The translations under genes and the position numbers were made by a program. This document shows positions 10,683-23,049 of a stretch of 64,000 nucleotides of DNA, in pieces (position 1 is the first letter of the stretch; each line of letters starts with the position of its first letter). Origin of the DNA: Limonium bicolor. Lineage: Eukaryota; Streptophyta; Magnoliopsida; Caryophyllales; Plumbaginaceae. The stretch is taken from NCBI GenBank assembly GCA_023374045.1, contig CM041777.1:104486046-104550045 (forward strand), given 5' to 3'. Below the pieces are notes generated by a model. The model searched no databases and was not told the DNA's origin. It saw only the letters and a list, made by a program, of their open reading frames with translations.

Positions 10683-11859
10683 GATGTGAATAAGTTACAG
10701 ATAAAATTGCATGCCACATTCTCAATGCCCAACCAAGATGTTTGCGTAGTCATAGAGTTGGAACACAGTGAGAGAATCGTATTAGTTCTTTACCTTTGCT
10801 TATGCCTTGAAAAAAAGCAAAATTCTTATCCCCTGCTTGGATCTAGTCCCACCTAGCCCTTTGATGTAACCACTATTCCTCTTTGAGAAGAAGGGAGTCC
10901 ATAGAATGACATATGAAATTCCATCTGCTTAAATTGGAAGATGTTGGAGTGGCAGTAGCTAAAGTATTCAATTTCCTGCTTAGTATCATTGATTAACTTC
11001 CTCTCAATCCATTTCTGCATTCTTCCCCAGCTGCGGAGTCGATTCCCACGGATCCTGGCCTTGGTCATGTAAGTGTGACTGTGATTTGCCCAAACTGTTG
11101 ACAAAAGGGATGATCAGCCCAACAATTTTTCAAATTTAAAAGGCTTTGGTCCACGTTTGAAAGATTGGTGGAGGATCAATTTAATGGGCTTGTGGTTTGA
11201 TTTGGTCCAAGGAATAAATGTTGTGAGTAGAGGGAAACTGTTGCAACCATGAATCATTGTAGAGAAAGCGATCCAATCGACTCTTAACATTGTTATGCAA
11301 AAGAGCCTTGTTGTTGTACGTATATTGAGATCCTTTGTAGCCTAAATCTTGGAGATAGCAGTCAGAGATACAATGGTGGAAGGCAAGCATAGCAGAACGT
11401 GGACGATTTCCCTTACCTCTATGTTCAGAAGCATACAATATTTCATTGAAATCGCCACCCATGACCCATGGACCTGACCATTGAACACTCAAGTAACGCA
11501 ACAACTTCCATGTTTTCCATTTCAGACTATGATCCAACCAACCATACACACCAGTAATTCTCCACGGTACACCCCCTAATTCAAAACAAGACAATCTACA
11601 TGCCTACTAGAATAGGAAAGTAAGGAAACATTAACACTAGGGTCCCATAAAAACACTACACCCATCTTTATGGCCCTCACTATCTCCTGCCAACCAGTGA
11701 TATCTACCTAGCTTAGGTGCAACAAATCACATCTCAAAAGAAGGCAGTTTGGTCTCAGCCAAAACAAAAAGGTAGGAGAATGAGTCCTAACCACTCCCTA
11801 ACTTGACGAACTGACGCAGCTGAACCAAGCCCACGACAGTTCGCCAATAAAAACGACAT
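10683..11859 (-). pseudogene. LINE ORF2 N-terminus: endonuclease
   Basis: This is the apurinic/apyrimidinic-type endonuclease of the split LINE. Reading starts with ATG at 11859, which shares its A with the ORF1 stop (TAATG), and gives the family's NCRGLG motif at once. The main open segment (11594-11181) has TGVYG, then GDFNE near 11445 and RLDRF near 11280, all hallmarks of the EEP fold; GDFNE carries catalytic Asp and Asn. Frames break between 11594 and the start and again after 11181. The fragment runs to the GTGAA target duplication at 10682. EN nicks target DNA to prime reverse transcription; this copy cannot. Confidence 0.85.
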
Positions 11860-13054
11860 TAAGCTGGGCGACCTTGGGCATCCCCTAGAGTCGCCTGAAA
11901 AGTTTCATCAGAGCTTACACCCTTGCCTTTCTTAGATACATCCTCCAAGTCCGCCATTTCCCGCCGCTCCACCTCAGTTGAAGAAGATTGTACCAAGTCC
12001 ATCTTACGTTTACGCCCATTAGTGGACGCAGGAGAAGAAGGGAGGGGCACAGCCATGTCAGCAACATTGACTTCCAGAATCAAAAACAGCTTCAGCGGGG
12101 AGGGACACCGTCCCTTGCATTACGGGGATAACTAAGATTTCTCCTTCCTTAAGGACACCTTCTTGGCCTTCAGCTTCATCGACAAGCACCATATTCATAT
12201 CCACATTAAACGCAGTAGAAGAGAGGAGGAACAACAGGTGAAGGAGAAGGTTGGTGCATGTCTGTGACACCCATGCTTGCTTCTGGGCAGTCATGTTTCG
12301 GACGACCGAAGCTAGAAAAACCTGCCTTGAGCCACAGTCCATAGTTAAGCTCATCTTCAGTAGCTTCCATTCTATATGGGTAATCCTGAACCACGTGGCT
12401 GAATCTCCCACAGAGAAAGTAGAGGTTGGGCAGCCGCTCATAAGTCAAGCGTAGAACCGTCGGCTTGCCTTCGATCGAGATTTTAACAAAACGCAACAGG
12501 GGCTGAGTGATATCAATATTGACCTTGATGCGCATAAACGAACCCACCTGGCGACGATCCAAATCCACATACTCGAGAAAATGGCCAATACGGTCCCCGA
12601 GCCTTCGTGCAAAAATGGAATTCATGAACCACAATGGGACATCATGTAGGCGAATCCAGAATGGCACCCAGCGAAATTCATGCTCCCTCGGGGCTTTAGA
12701 ATGATCCACCTTGGAAAGCACCAGGAGACAGCCGTCGTTAGTCCAAGGTCCGCGAGAAAGAGCATCATGCAAATGTTCCTCGCCTGGAAGATCAAAGAGG
12801 AAGAGACTAGCTCCCAAGTTTCGAACCCCCAGCTCGTACTCACACTTCCAAGTCTTGGTTAGTGTACTTTCCAAAGATTTGACATCGATAGATTGGGTAA
12901 TTAGCATTTTACCTAGAAGAGAGCACTGGAAGTTCTGGGTGGATGAAGAGTGGGTGAGGTCGTCGACGTCGAGAGTGGCTTCCTCAGTAGCAGTTAGAGC
13001 AAGTCCGGCGCACTTACTTGTCAGAGAGTCAACTTTTGAGTGAGAGGCGGCCAT
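11859..13054 (-). pseudogene. LINE ORF1: DUF4283 domain and degenerate zinc knuckle
   Basis: I chose the ATG at 13054, which begins MAASHSKVDSL; the upstream open frame looks like 5'UTR. The DUF4283 region follows, with LLGKMLITQSIDVKSLESTL, a SRGPWTNDGCLLVL block and PFWIRLHDVPLWFMN. The nucleic-acid-binding knuckle after YERLPN should be C-x2-C-x4-H-x4-C, but the first and last Cys codons are TAC (Tyr). A frameshift near 12200-12080 separates this part from the basic C-terminal tail (12083-11859). ORF1 proteins bind LINE RNA in the ribonucleoprotein; this one is decayed. Confidence 0.82.
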
Positions 13055-13453
13055 GTTGAAAGAAAGGCGATGGAACAGGAAGAGTTTGCCAAAGTGGAGC
13101 AGCAAACGAAGGATGGAGGAAAAGCAAACTGAAGGTTGAATATGGTGATTAAAAGCGTAAGATGAACAACCCATGAAGCGGCTTTTAAACTAGCAGAAAA
13201 AGGAGAAGTTGAAAAAAAACTAAGCAAGATTAGGGTAATAGACTGTAATGATGTGCATGTAGTAGGGTGATAGATGGAGAGAACTGGCATCAATTGTGTG
13301 TACAAAGCTGGAAGTGGAGGGGATAAGGTGTCGCTTTGCTAGTGTTGGGATGGGAAACTGCTGCTGTTGCTGCCACTGCATGGCAAGGAAGACGAAACGA
13401 TGAGAAATGAGAGCTGGAAAAGGGTGGAAACCTTGTGGCCAAGGAAAGACTAA

Positions 13454-13620
13454 GGCCGCGTTCGGTGATGGTATATATGTGGTATAAATGTGGCATTTTT
13501 GAGTTTGGCATTTTTGACAAAAAATATCAAATCGTCATCACCGAACAACAATTTTCAAAAGAACCACAAATATACCAGCACAAATAACCACAAAACCAAC
13601 AATTTATGCTGCAAATATAA
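13454..13620. mobile_element. Small foldback or MITE-like repeat
   Basis: GTTCGGTGATG at 13460-13470 is inverted as CATCACCGAAC at 13536-13546. The outer GGCCGC of the left side is not mirrored on the right, and related AAAACCAACAATTTATGC sequence continues to about 13620. The CGTTCGGTGATGG-type terminus is common in plant MITEs. It lies beside the 5' end of the LINE. The element boundaries are uncertain. Confidence 0.4.
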
Positions 13621-13973
13621 TAATACCGTAAGCAGAGGAAGAGTCAGAAAACTATAATTAGGGGGCAAGAATATTTTAATAATCTTAATTAATATTTAAA
13701 AATTAATTTTTAATAAATTAATTTAAATTTCAATATTTATAATTATATTTTAAAAATGATATTATATATAAATTGACACAAAATTAAATTAAAATATAGA
13801 TTAATATATTATAAGTTAGTTTATTTTCCCTTTTTATTTTTAGTTTTTTTATAAAGATTGGTATACTAAATTATATATTAATGAAAATAATATAGAACAA
13901 TAGTTTTAAAACTAGTAGTGTTTTTCTAAATTGTTTATTCAGATACGGATAAATAGTCTTTTAAAACTATTAC
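13621..13973. other. AT-rich spacer
   Basis: Very AT-rich with no gene, repeat boundary or structure that I can support. Confidence 0.5.
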
Positions 13974-16900
13974 TGAAATACCCCAAATTAATAAAACATG
14001 AATTAAATATTTAATCACATTAATTAAGGCCTAAACATGCCTTAAAAGTCAACTGAGAACAACAGTGGTCAACACAAAACAAGATGTTGCACCCTTTGAC
14101 TCTTAAGGGTAAATAAATACCCAAATGAACTTCTTAGGACCTAAAAATTTGTCCTAAGTATATTGACATAATATTAAACATATTATAGCCGTTGGACAAC
14201 ACTCCAACACAAAGAAAAAGCATTTACATGCTTCAAGGTCAAAAAGGGCAAAAAGTGCTCTAGGAAAACCTTAAAATCAAATGACCTCTAAATGATATAA
14301 AATTAAATTACATGATCAAATATCATAAGGAACACAACAAGACTGTTTTCAAAGAAAATAGAGCTCAGAAACACCAGGCAACACAAAATGTGCGCTAAAA
14401 CTCCTTAAAGCACGTTTTTGTGTAATCGCCTTCTAAATTGGTTTTAAATGAGCTAAAAGGTTATAAATACCTTTAAATATAATAAAATATCATATAGGAT
14501 TTAATTCCAGAAATTTACGAATTTTTACAAATTTAATATTAAAATATTTATAAAACCCCGAAGTGGGGCCCGCATGAGTCAACATTGACCAAGCATGGTC
14601 AATGGTCAATTAATTGACTCATTTGGACCATGGAGGCCGGCTGCAATAAGTGAGGGACAGCATACAATGATTTTGGAGACAATCACTACCACTAATGTCA
14701 ATTTGCAAGTAACTTTAACTTTACTTTTTTCAAATTAATCAAGCTTTCCCACCTTCTCCTTCCTTCCTTGTCCGATCCTCTCCTTCCCAGCCGAGTTCTC
14801 CCCTTCCTTAGAAGCTCTCAAGTGTGTTCTTGAGCATGGAAGGCAAGCCTATCCTAAGCTCCTAATGTAAGTGTTTTAATGTCATTTTTAGCTCTTTTTC
14901 TTCATCTTCTCACCACCAACACCTAGATTTCGTGGCTCATCAATTCCTATGGCTTATTCTCAGTGTTCTAAGGTTAGAACAAAAGCTAAACTCGGTTGAG
15001 ACCAGTAGAGGGACCAAGGTTGTTCAAATCTACATTTTAAGGTAAAAATGTGCTTTAAGCTCATAACTTTTGATTACCTTCGAGTTTGGCTGTGAAACTT
15101 TTGTCATAGCCTCATCTTCTTCTCCTTTTCATGTGGGATCTGTTGGTTAGCCATTTGGAGCAAGGTGGCCGAGATCCAAAGGAAATACCCTCTTTTAAGG
15201 CATTTTTCCAAGGTAAAACCTAATAACAAGGTAGCATTTCGAGATCTAACTATTTCCTATGTCAATATGGTGGATCTAACACCTTGTGGTGTGTTTGGTT
15301 CAGGTCGAAACCACTTAGAACTTCCCTTGCATTTTTAAGGTGATTTTTGCCTTAAATCTTACATTAATTATTCCTTATGGTTAAGCTCAAGCTTGGAGTG
15401 TAACCATATCTTGTTTTTGTGTATTAAACATGTCTAAATCAAGTGGTGAATTTTCCTACAAGTGACCGAGCTCATACAAGGAATAATCAAGGTATAAACA
15501 CCTTAAACTTATGATTTTTACAATTTCTAAGCATATATATATGTGGCCGAGAGTGAAACTTTAAATATGGTCATATTGACCTAAAATGGAAAAAAAGACT
15601 AAGATAATTAAGCTAGTCATTTAAGAGATTTAATTAACATAATTGTCAAATTAAGACATTATGTGGAAGTTTGGTAATTAAACAAAATTATATGGTGAGG
15701 CCGAAAGTTTATGTGTATTTTGGGACATTTATGTGTAATTTATTTTGTGAGCAAATGTTTGTAATAAGGCCATGTATTTTAGGCCATTTTATTTATGCAT
15801 TTACAAGCTTTTAATTAAGTTTAAGTAGTATAAAATGCATTACCGAAAAAAATGGGGTATTAGGTGTAATTAAATTAAATTTGGGGGCTTTAGAATAATA
15901 GGGCGAAAATTAGAGTTAAAAAGGAGTTAAAATAAAGTTTATAAGATTTTATAAAGTTTTGGGGTTAAATGGTGAATTTTAGAAAGTTTGGGTACTAACC
16001 GTAATTATAAGGAATTGTTGGTCAAAGAAATATTAAGGTGGTCAATCTTGACCATATGCTAGGTTTTGACCAAAATAAATAAGTTAGATAACTTATTTAA
16101 GGTTTTATAATAAGTTATGCATTTTATGGTAATATTTTTATAACATATGTGGTAAATATGTTATTACCAAAAATAAAGGGTGTACAATGGTATTCTAAAC
16201 ACCCATGGGCTATTAGGAATTTTTAGGAATTTATTTGGTGGATTTTGGAATTAAAATAAACTATATATGAATAATATATAGATAATATGTCATTATGACA
16301 CTTTGAGAAAAATAGATGGTGGAATGGTAATATCAAAAGTATATGGTTAATAAGGATATTTATAACCCTTTGGTGGAATTTGGTGATTTTTAGAATTATA
16401 TAAGAGTATTTATTGAGATATATGTATAATATATAGTTTTAATGATATTATCAAACTATATGTTATAAATAGGGCCTAATGACAATATAAATGTATATTG
16501 AGGTCTGTTCGGAATTTACAAAAAATAACCATAGGTTATGCTCTTTTATAAGTTAGAAATGTTATATTAAATGGGATATATATAACATGGTAAAAAGAAA
16601 GGGGTAACTTTGTAAATAAAGGAAATTATGGTTTAAGGAAAAGTATAAGGTTTAATATATGCCTATGAGGCAATACACAATAGTTTTGTATAAAAACTAT
16701 AGATTATAAGTTAAGGAAAAAAATATCATAGCAAATGATATTAGTATTTTGGTATAACATTACATAATGTTATGTGGTCAAAAAGGGATTTAAATAAATT
16801 CAAGGGCTATACCGAAATATAAAGGTTGGAAAATGAATTTTAGACTAAGGTCTATAATGTTATAAATGTTATAACAATTATTTGGTATTAAGGTGGTTAA

Positions 16901-18922
16901 TGAAATTAATACAAATAAGGTATTCACATTAAATGGTGTGACAAACTATAAGTGAATGGGATTTATAAACTAAGGTATTTATGGAATAAACCTTAGGAGT
17001 TGTAAATGTACAACATAAATGTTACATAATATTAGGATAACAATCTTAATATAAGTTGTATAATATGATGCAACTAATGGGAATAATCATCTAATAAAAG
17101 ATGATGAAATGTAACACAAATATAAGAGTTTATGAAACTCATGAGAATTACCTACGTGGTAAAAATATATACATACACAAGAATAATGTATATAAGGTGG
17201 ATAAATATATTTTGGTTGAACACCTTATGAGTTAATGGTGGTGGTTATTAAAAAAAAATATAGTTACGAACTATAAGTCATGAGTTTTGGAAGCAATATT
17301 ATTTGCTAAAGATAAAGGGATTATACAACATGTCGAATTATGAAGGATGGTGGAAAATAAAACAATATGAAAGAGAATACAATAAATAAATGATACAATA
17401 AGAAAAAGAATATAATATAATATAATCATGCATGCATACATGCAACTATGGGTTACGCACCTAAACTGGAGGGTGGATAAGATTAAAAAGGAAATAGTGA
17501 GTTAAACTTAACAGTTGGGATAGTTTTGACGTACGCGTTTTAAGTAACAAAACCGACTGTTTTAGAGAAACCCGTAACAACAACTGTAGAAAACGGAGGT
17601 GAACTGTCGGGGTTACTTATTATTCGGATATACCGGATGTAGTTAGTCATGGAGACTGACGTATAGTTTTAATACCGTTTAGATTATACTTCTGACAAGG
17701 ACGCTTGACAAGCTAGCGGACTACACGGAGCATAGGATCTTGAAGATTCATACTCCACCGTAATACAATCAGGGTGAACGGTATGTAAAGGGGTTTGCCG
17801 AGTTGACCTAAGGTTGCTCCATTGGGCTCGGATTTGGTTGATATAACTTGTGTGTTATATGTGTGTGGTTACATGTATGTGTTTAAGTGTTGATGCATTA
17901 TTATTTATGCACGGCGTCCTACGGGACTAACACTACGTCGACTATAGATCGACTTATATAAACATACATATGCGTTGTGATGACATGACGGTTACTTGAT
18001 ATAATACCATGATATTAATATTAGGATATGGTAACCTAAGTAAAACACTTAGGAACGAGTCACGACATTGTCGGTCTCTAGAGCATGGATCTCTAACATA
18101 AATATCACCTAGATACTTCTAGGTATGCGTGACCCATTGGGCCGCTGGTTAATAAATATATCTCCATAAGACTAAGAGCATATCTTGAACAACATGAGAG
18201 AGTGATGGTATGAGATTGAGGTGAGGAATCCCGGTGGTTTACGAACCACTTGGTTGCGCATTTGTGATCACTGAGGGGTTTCCTAATTGGATTCCGCTCC
18301 AGGTTATATCCAACGAGCCCAAATAGGTTCGTGGATCAGGTGGCTACGGCCTTTTTATGGACGTCTTACGAGACATAAGTGAGTCAGGGGCCTCCGGACC
18401 TCTGGCGAAATGAGCACCTTTGTGTGTACGGGGGACTACTGTCCATGGTGAGGTTATCGGTTGTCCTAACATGACGCCCTACTGACATTAATTAAACATG
18501 GTTGGATGGAGCCTACAAGGCTAAGGTAAATTAACTATGGGACTGTACGCTACGGCGAATGTACATTGTACATATGGAGGGGCTTTGAAAGCCAAACTAA
18601 AATAAATTGACAGTGGATGATGAACACTACGCGATTGGTACATTGTACAAAATATTGTTGTTATTGCTCGATACGTGCGATATACAAATGTTTTTTGAAA
18701 TATCTATGAATGTTTGGTTTGGATGGATGATAATGTTTATGATACTTGGATGGGTTGCTTATTTATATTATACATTTATGCTTCAGTTTTGATTATAACT
18801 GAAAAGAAAAGCATGAAACCAATCAATATAAGATGGTTAAAATGGACAAGTGACCATTGGTCGCCCGGCGTTAGGGTCCAGGCCCGGCATACTCAGCGTC
18901 TATCGCTGATACTACACCATTT
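13974..18922 (+). mobile_element. Second LTR-like family member, 3' end lost in gap
   Basis: It starts TGAAATACCCCAAATTAA, matching the first element's TGAAATACCCCTAAATTAA. ATTAC at 13969-13973 would be the target duplication if a second copy exists beyond the gap. Inner blocks resemble the other copies, for example the GTGAGGAATCCCGG stretch near 18220 beside the GTGAGGAGTCCGG reading of 62640-62620 (minus strand). There is no coding sequence; the interior is AT-rich, with a more GC-balanced last 1.4 kb. The gap begins about where the GC hairpin module would be expected. Confidence 0.6.
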
Positions 18923-19422
18923 NNNNNNNNNNNNNNNNNNNNNNNNNNNNNNNNNNNNNNNNNNNNNNNNNNNNNNNNNNNNNNNNNNNNNNNNNNNNNN
19001 NNNNNNNNNNNNNNNNNNNNNNNNNNNNNNNNNNNNNNNNNNNNNNNNNNNNNNNNNNNNNNNNNNNNNNNNNNNNNNNNNNNNNNNNNNNNNNNNNNNN
19101 NNNNNNNNNNNNNNNNNNNNNNNNNNNNNNNNNNNNNNNNNNNNNNNNNNNNNNNNNNNNNNNNNNNNNNNNNNNNNNNNNNNNNNNNNNNNNNNNNNNN
19201 NNNNNNNNNNNNNNNNNNNNNNNNNNNNNNNNNNNNNNNNNNNNNNNNNNNNNNNNNNNNNNNNNNNNNNNNNNNNNNNNNNNNNNNNNNNNNNNNNNNN
19301 NNNNNNNNNNNNNNNNNNNNNNNNNNNNNNNNNNNNNNNNNNNNNNNNNNNNNNNNNNNNNNNNNNNNNNNNNNNNNNNNNNNNNNNNNNNNNNNNNNNN
19401 NNNNNNNNNNNNNNNNNNNNNN
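18923..19422. other. Assembly gap, exactly 500 N
   Basis: Exactly 500 Ns. A round number is usually a placeholder for a gap of unknown size, so distances across it are not real. Confidence 0.95.
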
Positions 19423-21546
19423 TTCTTATTCCCTCAAGAAACATAATGAAGAGCTTTTAAAATTCACGGCTCACAAGAGCAAACTCTCATTATTTATAGC
19501 CTCTTATAGACTATAGAGATGTATATAAAACATTTTCAGTTGTGCATTATAGCACTATCAATCTTTGTCATTTAATCACTTACAACATGCTCACAAATTT
19601 ATTATAGATTTCAAAGATGGTTCAACGGACCATATTTTATTCCTTTTGAGTACCATGAATTACCAATACCCAAAACATGGTTATAAAATATATCAAAATT
19701 CATGTACTCGAGTGCGTCTTTCGCACTTTATAAATATGTACTAAGGATGATACCTTAACACTTTTTCATCAATAATAACATCATCTCAACAATATCCTTC
19801 ATGGAAATGTAACGGTCTACCATGATGTCAATTGCACACAATTTCCTTTTTACATGGTCCAACCATGTACGGATGTACAATAATCTGTCATAGATTATAA
19901 CATCTTTACAATCAATCAACCTTTACAAGATAAAATGGTCATTTTCATAAGCTAACTCAAGCTTTTAGTTCCCATATCATCAATGATCTTACATATAGAT
20001 CTTGCCAAAATCAACCTCAAGCTCGACTTCTTTCATAATCATGCATGATACACATTATCATTTCAGAGCTTGAGTCGAAAATTCATTGGGAAAATAATAA
20101 TCCTCAAATGTAACTTCTCAATGGTTACTTAGGAAACCATGTAACTTATACCAAAGTTACTTTGTGTGGAGTTATTTTTAACTCTTTAAAATCTATCTAG
20201 CTCTCCAAGAGCTTTTACAATTGGTCCAATCTTATATCAAATGTGGACCATTTTTAACATCCACCTCAAATACATAGTCATGCATGAGGGAAAATAATAA
20301 TTTATCATTCTCAACCTTCAATGCAATTATTTTACACGAGGGAGTATAAGGATCTTACAGCTCTCAGCCTCAAGAGCATAATTTCGCATGAGGGAAATAA
20401 TACACTATAATTCTCAACCTCCAATGCTTGTATACAATCAAATAACATGATCCTTTTTTTCTTCCTCCAGTGCACTAATCTTGCACGAGGTAATATTATA
20501 ATTTATAATCTCCTTTTCAATGATTATATAGGAGAATTCTTAACCTCTAGTGCAACATCTTGCACGAGGTAATATCACCTTTTTTTTACTATCTCAAAAG
20601 AGATTACCTCGTAAACGGTAATTCAAATCCATCCTTATGGCAATAGTGTTTGCAATCATAAAATAAAATTGAACGGAATGAATTATACCATATTTGATGG
20701 TTCGCTTTTCAAAACAAAATATATAATGTCAAATAATACTTTGAGAGAGTAATTATACAAAATCATTATACCACAAAATATGTAGTTCTTCCGCAATTAA
20801 ACTTAATAGTTCTTCAAAAACTATAACAATATACTGTCATCGAAGATCCCTCTTTTCTGTAAAGCATTTTTTACTTTTGCTAAAAGCTTCTTTTATTCAA
20901 TAAATAAAAACTCGACTCACCAGAACCTCACAAAAACAATTCTTTCAACAATTTTATTTCTTAAAAAACCGCGAAACTTCATAAAGAAAGAAGGATTTCT
21001 CCTTTGATTTAAAAACACATATACACGTTTATATAAACAATTTTGAGTTGTGTCTGACTTGCCTGCTTGTTAAAATGATTATGCCGGTAAAAAATGATTA
21101 AACTTACTTATACCTTCTAGAATCGGTAGAGTACCCATCAAATGCGGCTTCAACATATAAACTTTTTGGCAACGTAGATTCTTGATAAAGCACAACGATT
21201 TCTGGTAGGATAAATAATAACCATCATCACAAGGTGCATGACCCAAGACCTCCTGCCAAGAAATCACATAACATAAACAATCACTATGAAACCATTATTT
21301 TGCAGTTGAAATTGGAAAAACAAAATAAATAGAATATTGAAAGTGGTGGGCGCTTGAGATCTGGATCTTCCCTCGAGAATGAAAGCGAAATGTCGGGGAT
21401 AGATCTAAAATAATGCCATGTAACTTGCGCAGACTACCCAATTCATCCCTTCTCCAAGCTAGAGCCCGAGAAGTCCTGATGAAGCCGAGATGATCTTTGT
21501 TGATGATGTATAACAGAGAGAATAATACTTTTTTTTAGTAGAGTCT
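19423..21546 (-). other. Unassigned; possible interior of a copia-like element
   Basis: No protein family is recognisable. From 20230 to 20570 a degenerate word recurs five times: TGCATGAGGGAAAATAATAA, TACACGAGGGAGTATAAG, CGCATGAGGGAAATAATA, TGCACGAGGTAATATTAT and TGCACGAGGTAATATCAC, each preceded by CCTC(C/A)AATGC-like sequence. On the minus strand 21256-21120 is open and exon-like: an acceptor-like TTCTTGGCAG, then EVLGHAPCDDGYYLSYQKSL, then a possible donor AAGGTATAAG. A second open minus stretch lies at about 21510-21340. Because a minus-oriented LTR and PBS-like site adjoin at 21547-21806, this may be the interior of an LTR element, possibly carrying captured host sequence. Confidence 0.3.
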
Positions 21547-21564
21547 GTCGTGCTGATAACGTGA
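21547..21564 (-). other. PBS-like motif of a copia-type element
   Basis: On the minus strand the bases directly after the LTR read TCACGTTATCAGCACGAC. ACGTTATCAGCACGA is, to my recollection, a recurrent sequence just inside the 5' LTR of several plant copia families. It supports calling 21565-21806 a 5' LTR on the minus strand. Confidence 0.45.
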
Positions 21565-21806
21565 TGTAACACTGAGAGAATAGAAGAAAGATAGAAGACA
21601 AGATAGACGTAAATTGTTATATCCCATTTCATCCCATTGTGTGTCTATATATAGTACATAATACATAACCGTTACTGAACCTTTGAGTGGAAGGAATACA
21701 AAATATCAAAGGACTTCTAATGAAGAGTTTGGGAGTTACGGGGGTTACACAAATGAAGAGTCTAAGATAGATGAAAGGGTGATTAGATGTACATCCAATA
21801 ATTACA
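21565..21806 (-). mobile_element. Copia-like LTR, ~242 bp
   Basis: In plus coordinates the unit runs from TGTAACACTGAG to CCAATAATTACA. On the minus strand it begins TGTAATTATTGG and ends GTGTTACA, so the ends are TG...CA with inverted TGTAA/TTACA. A CTATATATAG box at 21645-21654 sits where an LTR promoter is expected. No partner LTR is visible to the left; it may lie in or beyond the gap. An alternative is a solo LTR with a chance PBS-like flank. Confidence 0.45.
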
Positions 21807-22290
21807 TTATTTATAACAAAATAATTTTAAAATTTTAAATTTTGTATATGATTTCTTATAAAACGGTCAATTCAGGAGGCAGAGAATATGATTGAATACA
21901 CAGTCAGCAATTTCATTGATAGTAGTTGTTAAATTATGAATCTAGAATCATGGCTAACTGATACCTACTATAACTTGAATAGAGACCAAGGTTGATATGA
22001 ATGAATTAGACTATATATAAAACTTGAAAATGCAAGTAGAGTGAGTTATTTGAGAGGAAGTTTTGGAGAGAATTGTGCGTATCACGAACACGTATAATGA
22101 AATTAAATCGAGCCTTTTACTTTCTTATTGCTAGTGATAATTATCCTAAAAGAAAATTGAAAAATACAGCATGCATGCGTGGTGTAACTCTTCATTAATT
22201 GTGATATACCCCATTACTAATTAGACGATAGTCTCCGCCCGCGCGCGCGTGTAAGATTAATTAGTCATATACTAGTTTGATACGAAATAG

Positions 22291-23049
22291 TTATTTCCTA
22301 ATCATACGAAGAGCGAGTTCATGAAGCTCTCCAACACCATATTCATCGCGTGGTCTCTTCTTGTTTCCGCAAGTTTGAACCTTGTCGTTCTTATAACCTG
22401 TAGTAGTAGTAGTAGTAGTCTGATTGTGATGACTAGTAGGAGGAACACGTATGTAGTTATAAGTATCAACGCGGAGTGTGGATTCATCGCTATAGCTTTG
22501 ATCAATGTTGGAATCAAGTGAAGAAACTGGGCTTGTAATAACTCCACAAACATTATGATTGTCGTTGCTTCTGAGAACTTCATGATGATGACACTGATGG
22601 TTGGTCATATGGTTACTGCAGACCATATGCGCTTTCACTCGCAATCAATTGAGCTTGCAAATAAGCCACCTAAATCACAGTAATTATGTACTTAATTTGA
22701 TAGTTAATTACTATGCTTGAAAGTATCCATTCATATTAATCCATTATTTGTCTTACCTGCTGCTGTAAGGCAAGGATGTGTGCAACACAGCCATAAACAG
22801 GCTCTTGGAGTCTCGCCTCAGCTTCAAACCCAATGGTGACAGCAGCCTCATACCGATCTTCAACAGGAAGGTGGTGTAGGAGCTTCGAGATGTTACTGGC
22901 ACCAAACACCTTGTGGATGGCGGCGAATTGAGCAGGTCCTTGTTCAGATGAAAAGTAGGGTGCAAAAACACAGCCGAATGCACATTTCCTTCTCAGGAAC
23001 TTACAGGCCCCGCAAGTGAGTGAGTAGTACCTGAGGGTGCCATCGGCAT
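22291..23049 (-). pseudogene. Class I LOB-domain (LBD) transcription factor, two frameshifts
   Basis: This is a plant LBD DNA-binding gene of two exons. The LOB frame (about 23012-22757) has [11 protein letters not shown] followed by FGC, which completes C-x2-C-x6-C-x3-C. The GAS block [12 protein letters not shown] and a coiled-coil-like tail ending ALQQQ follow. A canonical donor at 22756 (CAG|GTAAGA) and an acceptor at 22670 (TTTAG|GTG) bound an 87-bp intron. Two frame problems stand out. The only upstream ATGs (23049, 23043) read [11 protein letters not shown] but enter the LOB frame one base off; one missing C would give the usual SPCGACKF. In exon 2 the LOB frame stops at 22613-22615 shortly after LQAQLIAS, while the next frame stays open to 22291 (RVKAHMV...ELHELALRMIRK) and looks like a real C-terminus. 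A recent pseudogene or assembly indels could both explain this. It resembles the LBD18/20/30 group. Confidence 0.85.

Larger units (their letters stand above)
2160..13440 (-). mobile_element. L1-type LINE, split by a nested insertion
   Basis: This is a plant L1-clade non-LTR retrotransposon on the minus strand. ORF1 (from 13054) has a DUF4283-type domain and a zinc knuckle. ORF2 (from 11859) has, in order, an endonuclease, a reverse transcriptase, a zf-RVT region and a C-terminal RNase H. ORF2 is interrupted at 5057/10678 by a 5620-bp element with a GTGAA target duplication. Without it the LINE would be about 5.7 kb, a normal full length for plants. ORF1 and ORF2 overlap as TAATG at 11857-11861. 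Stops and frameshifts are scattered throughout, so the copy is dead. The 3' end near 2160 has only a short T run on the plus strand, and no target duplication for the LINE itself was found. Confidence 0.9.

Noticed and set aside
18714..19460. 248-codon frame across the N gap
   Set aside because: Open only because Ns carry no stops.
22753..22983. 76-codon minus-strand frame in the LBD exon
   Set aside because: Off-frame shadow of the LOB domain; the real frame there gives CGACKF and FGASN.
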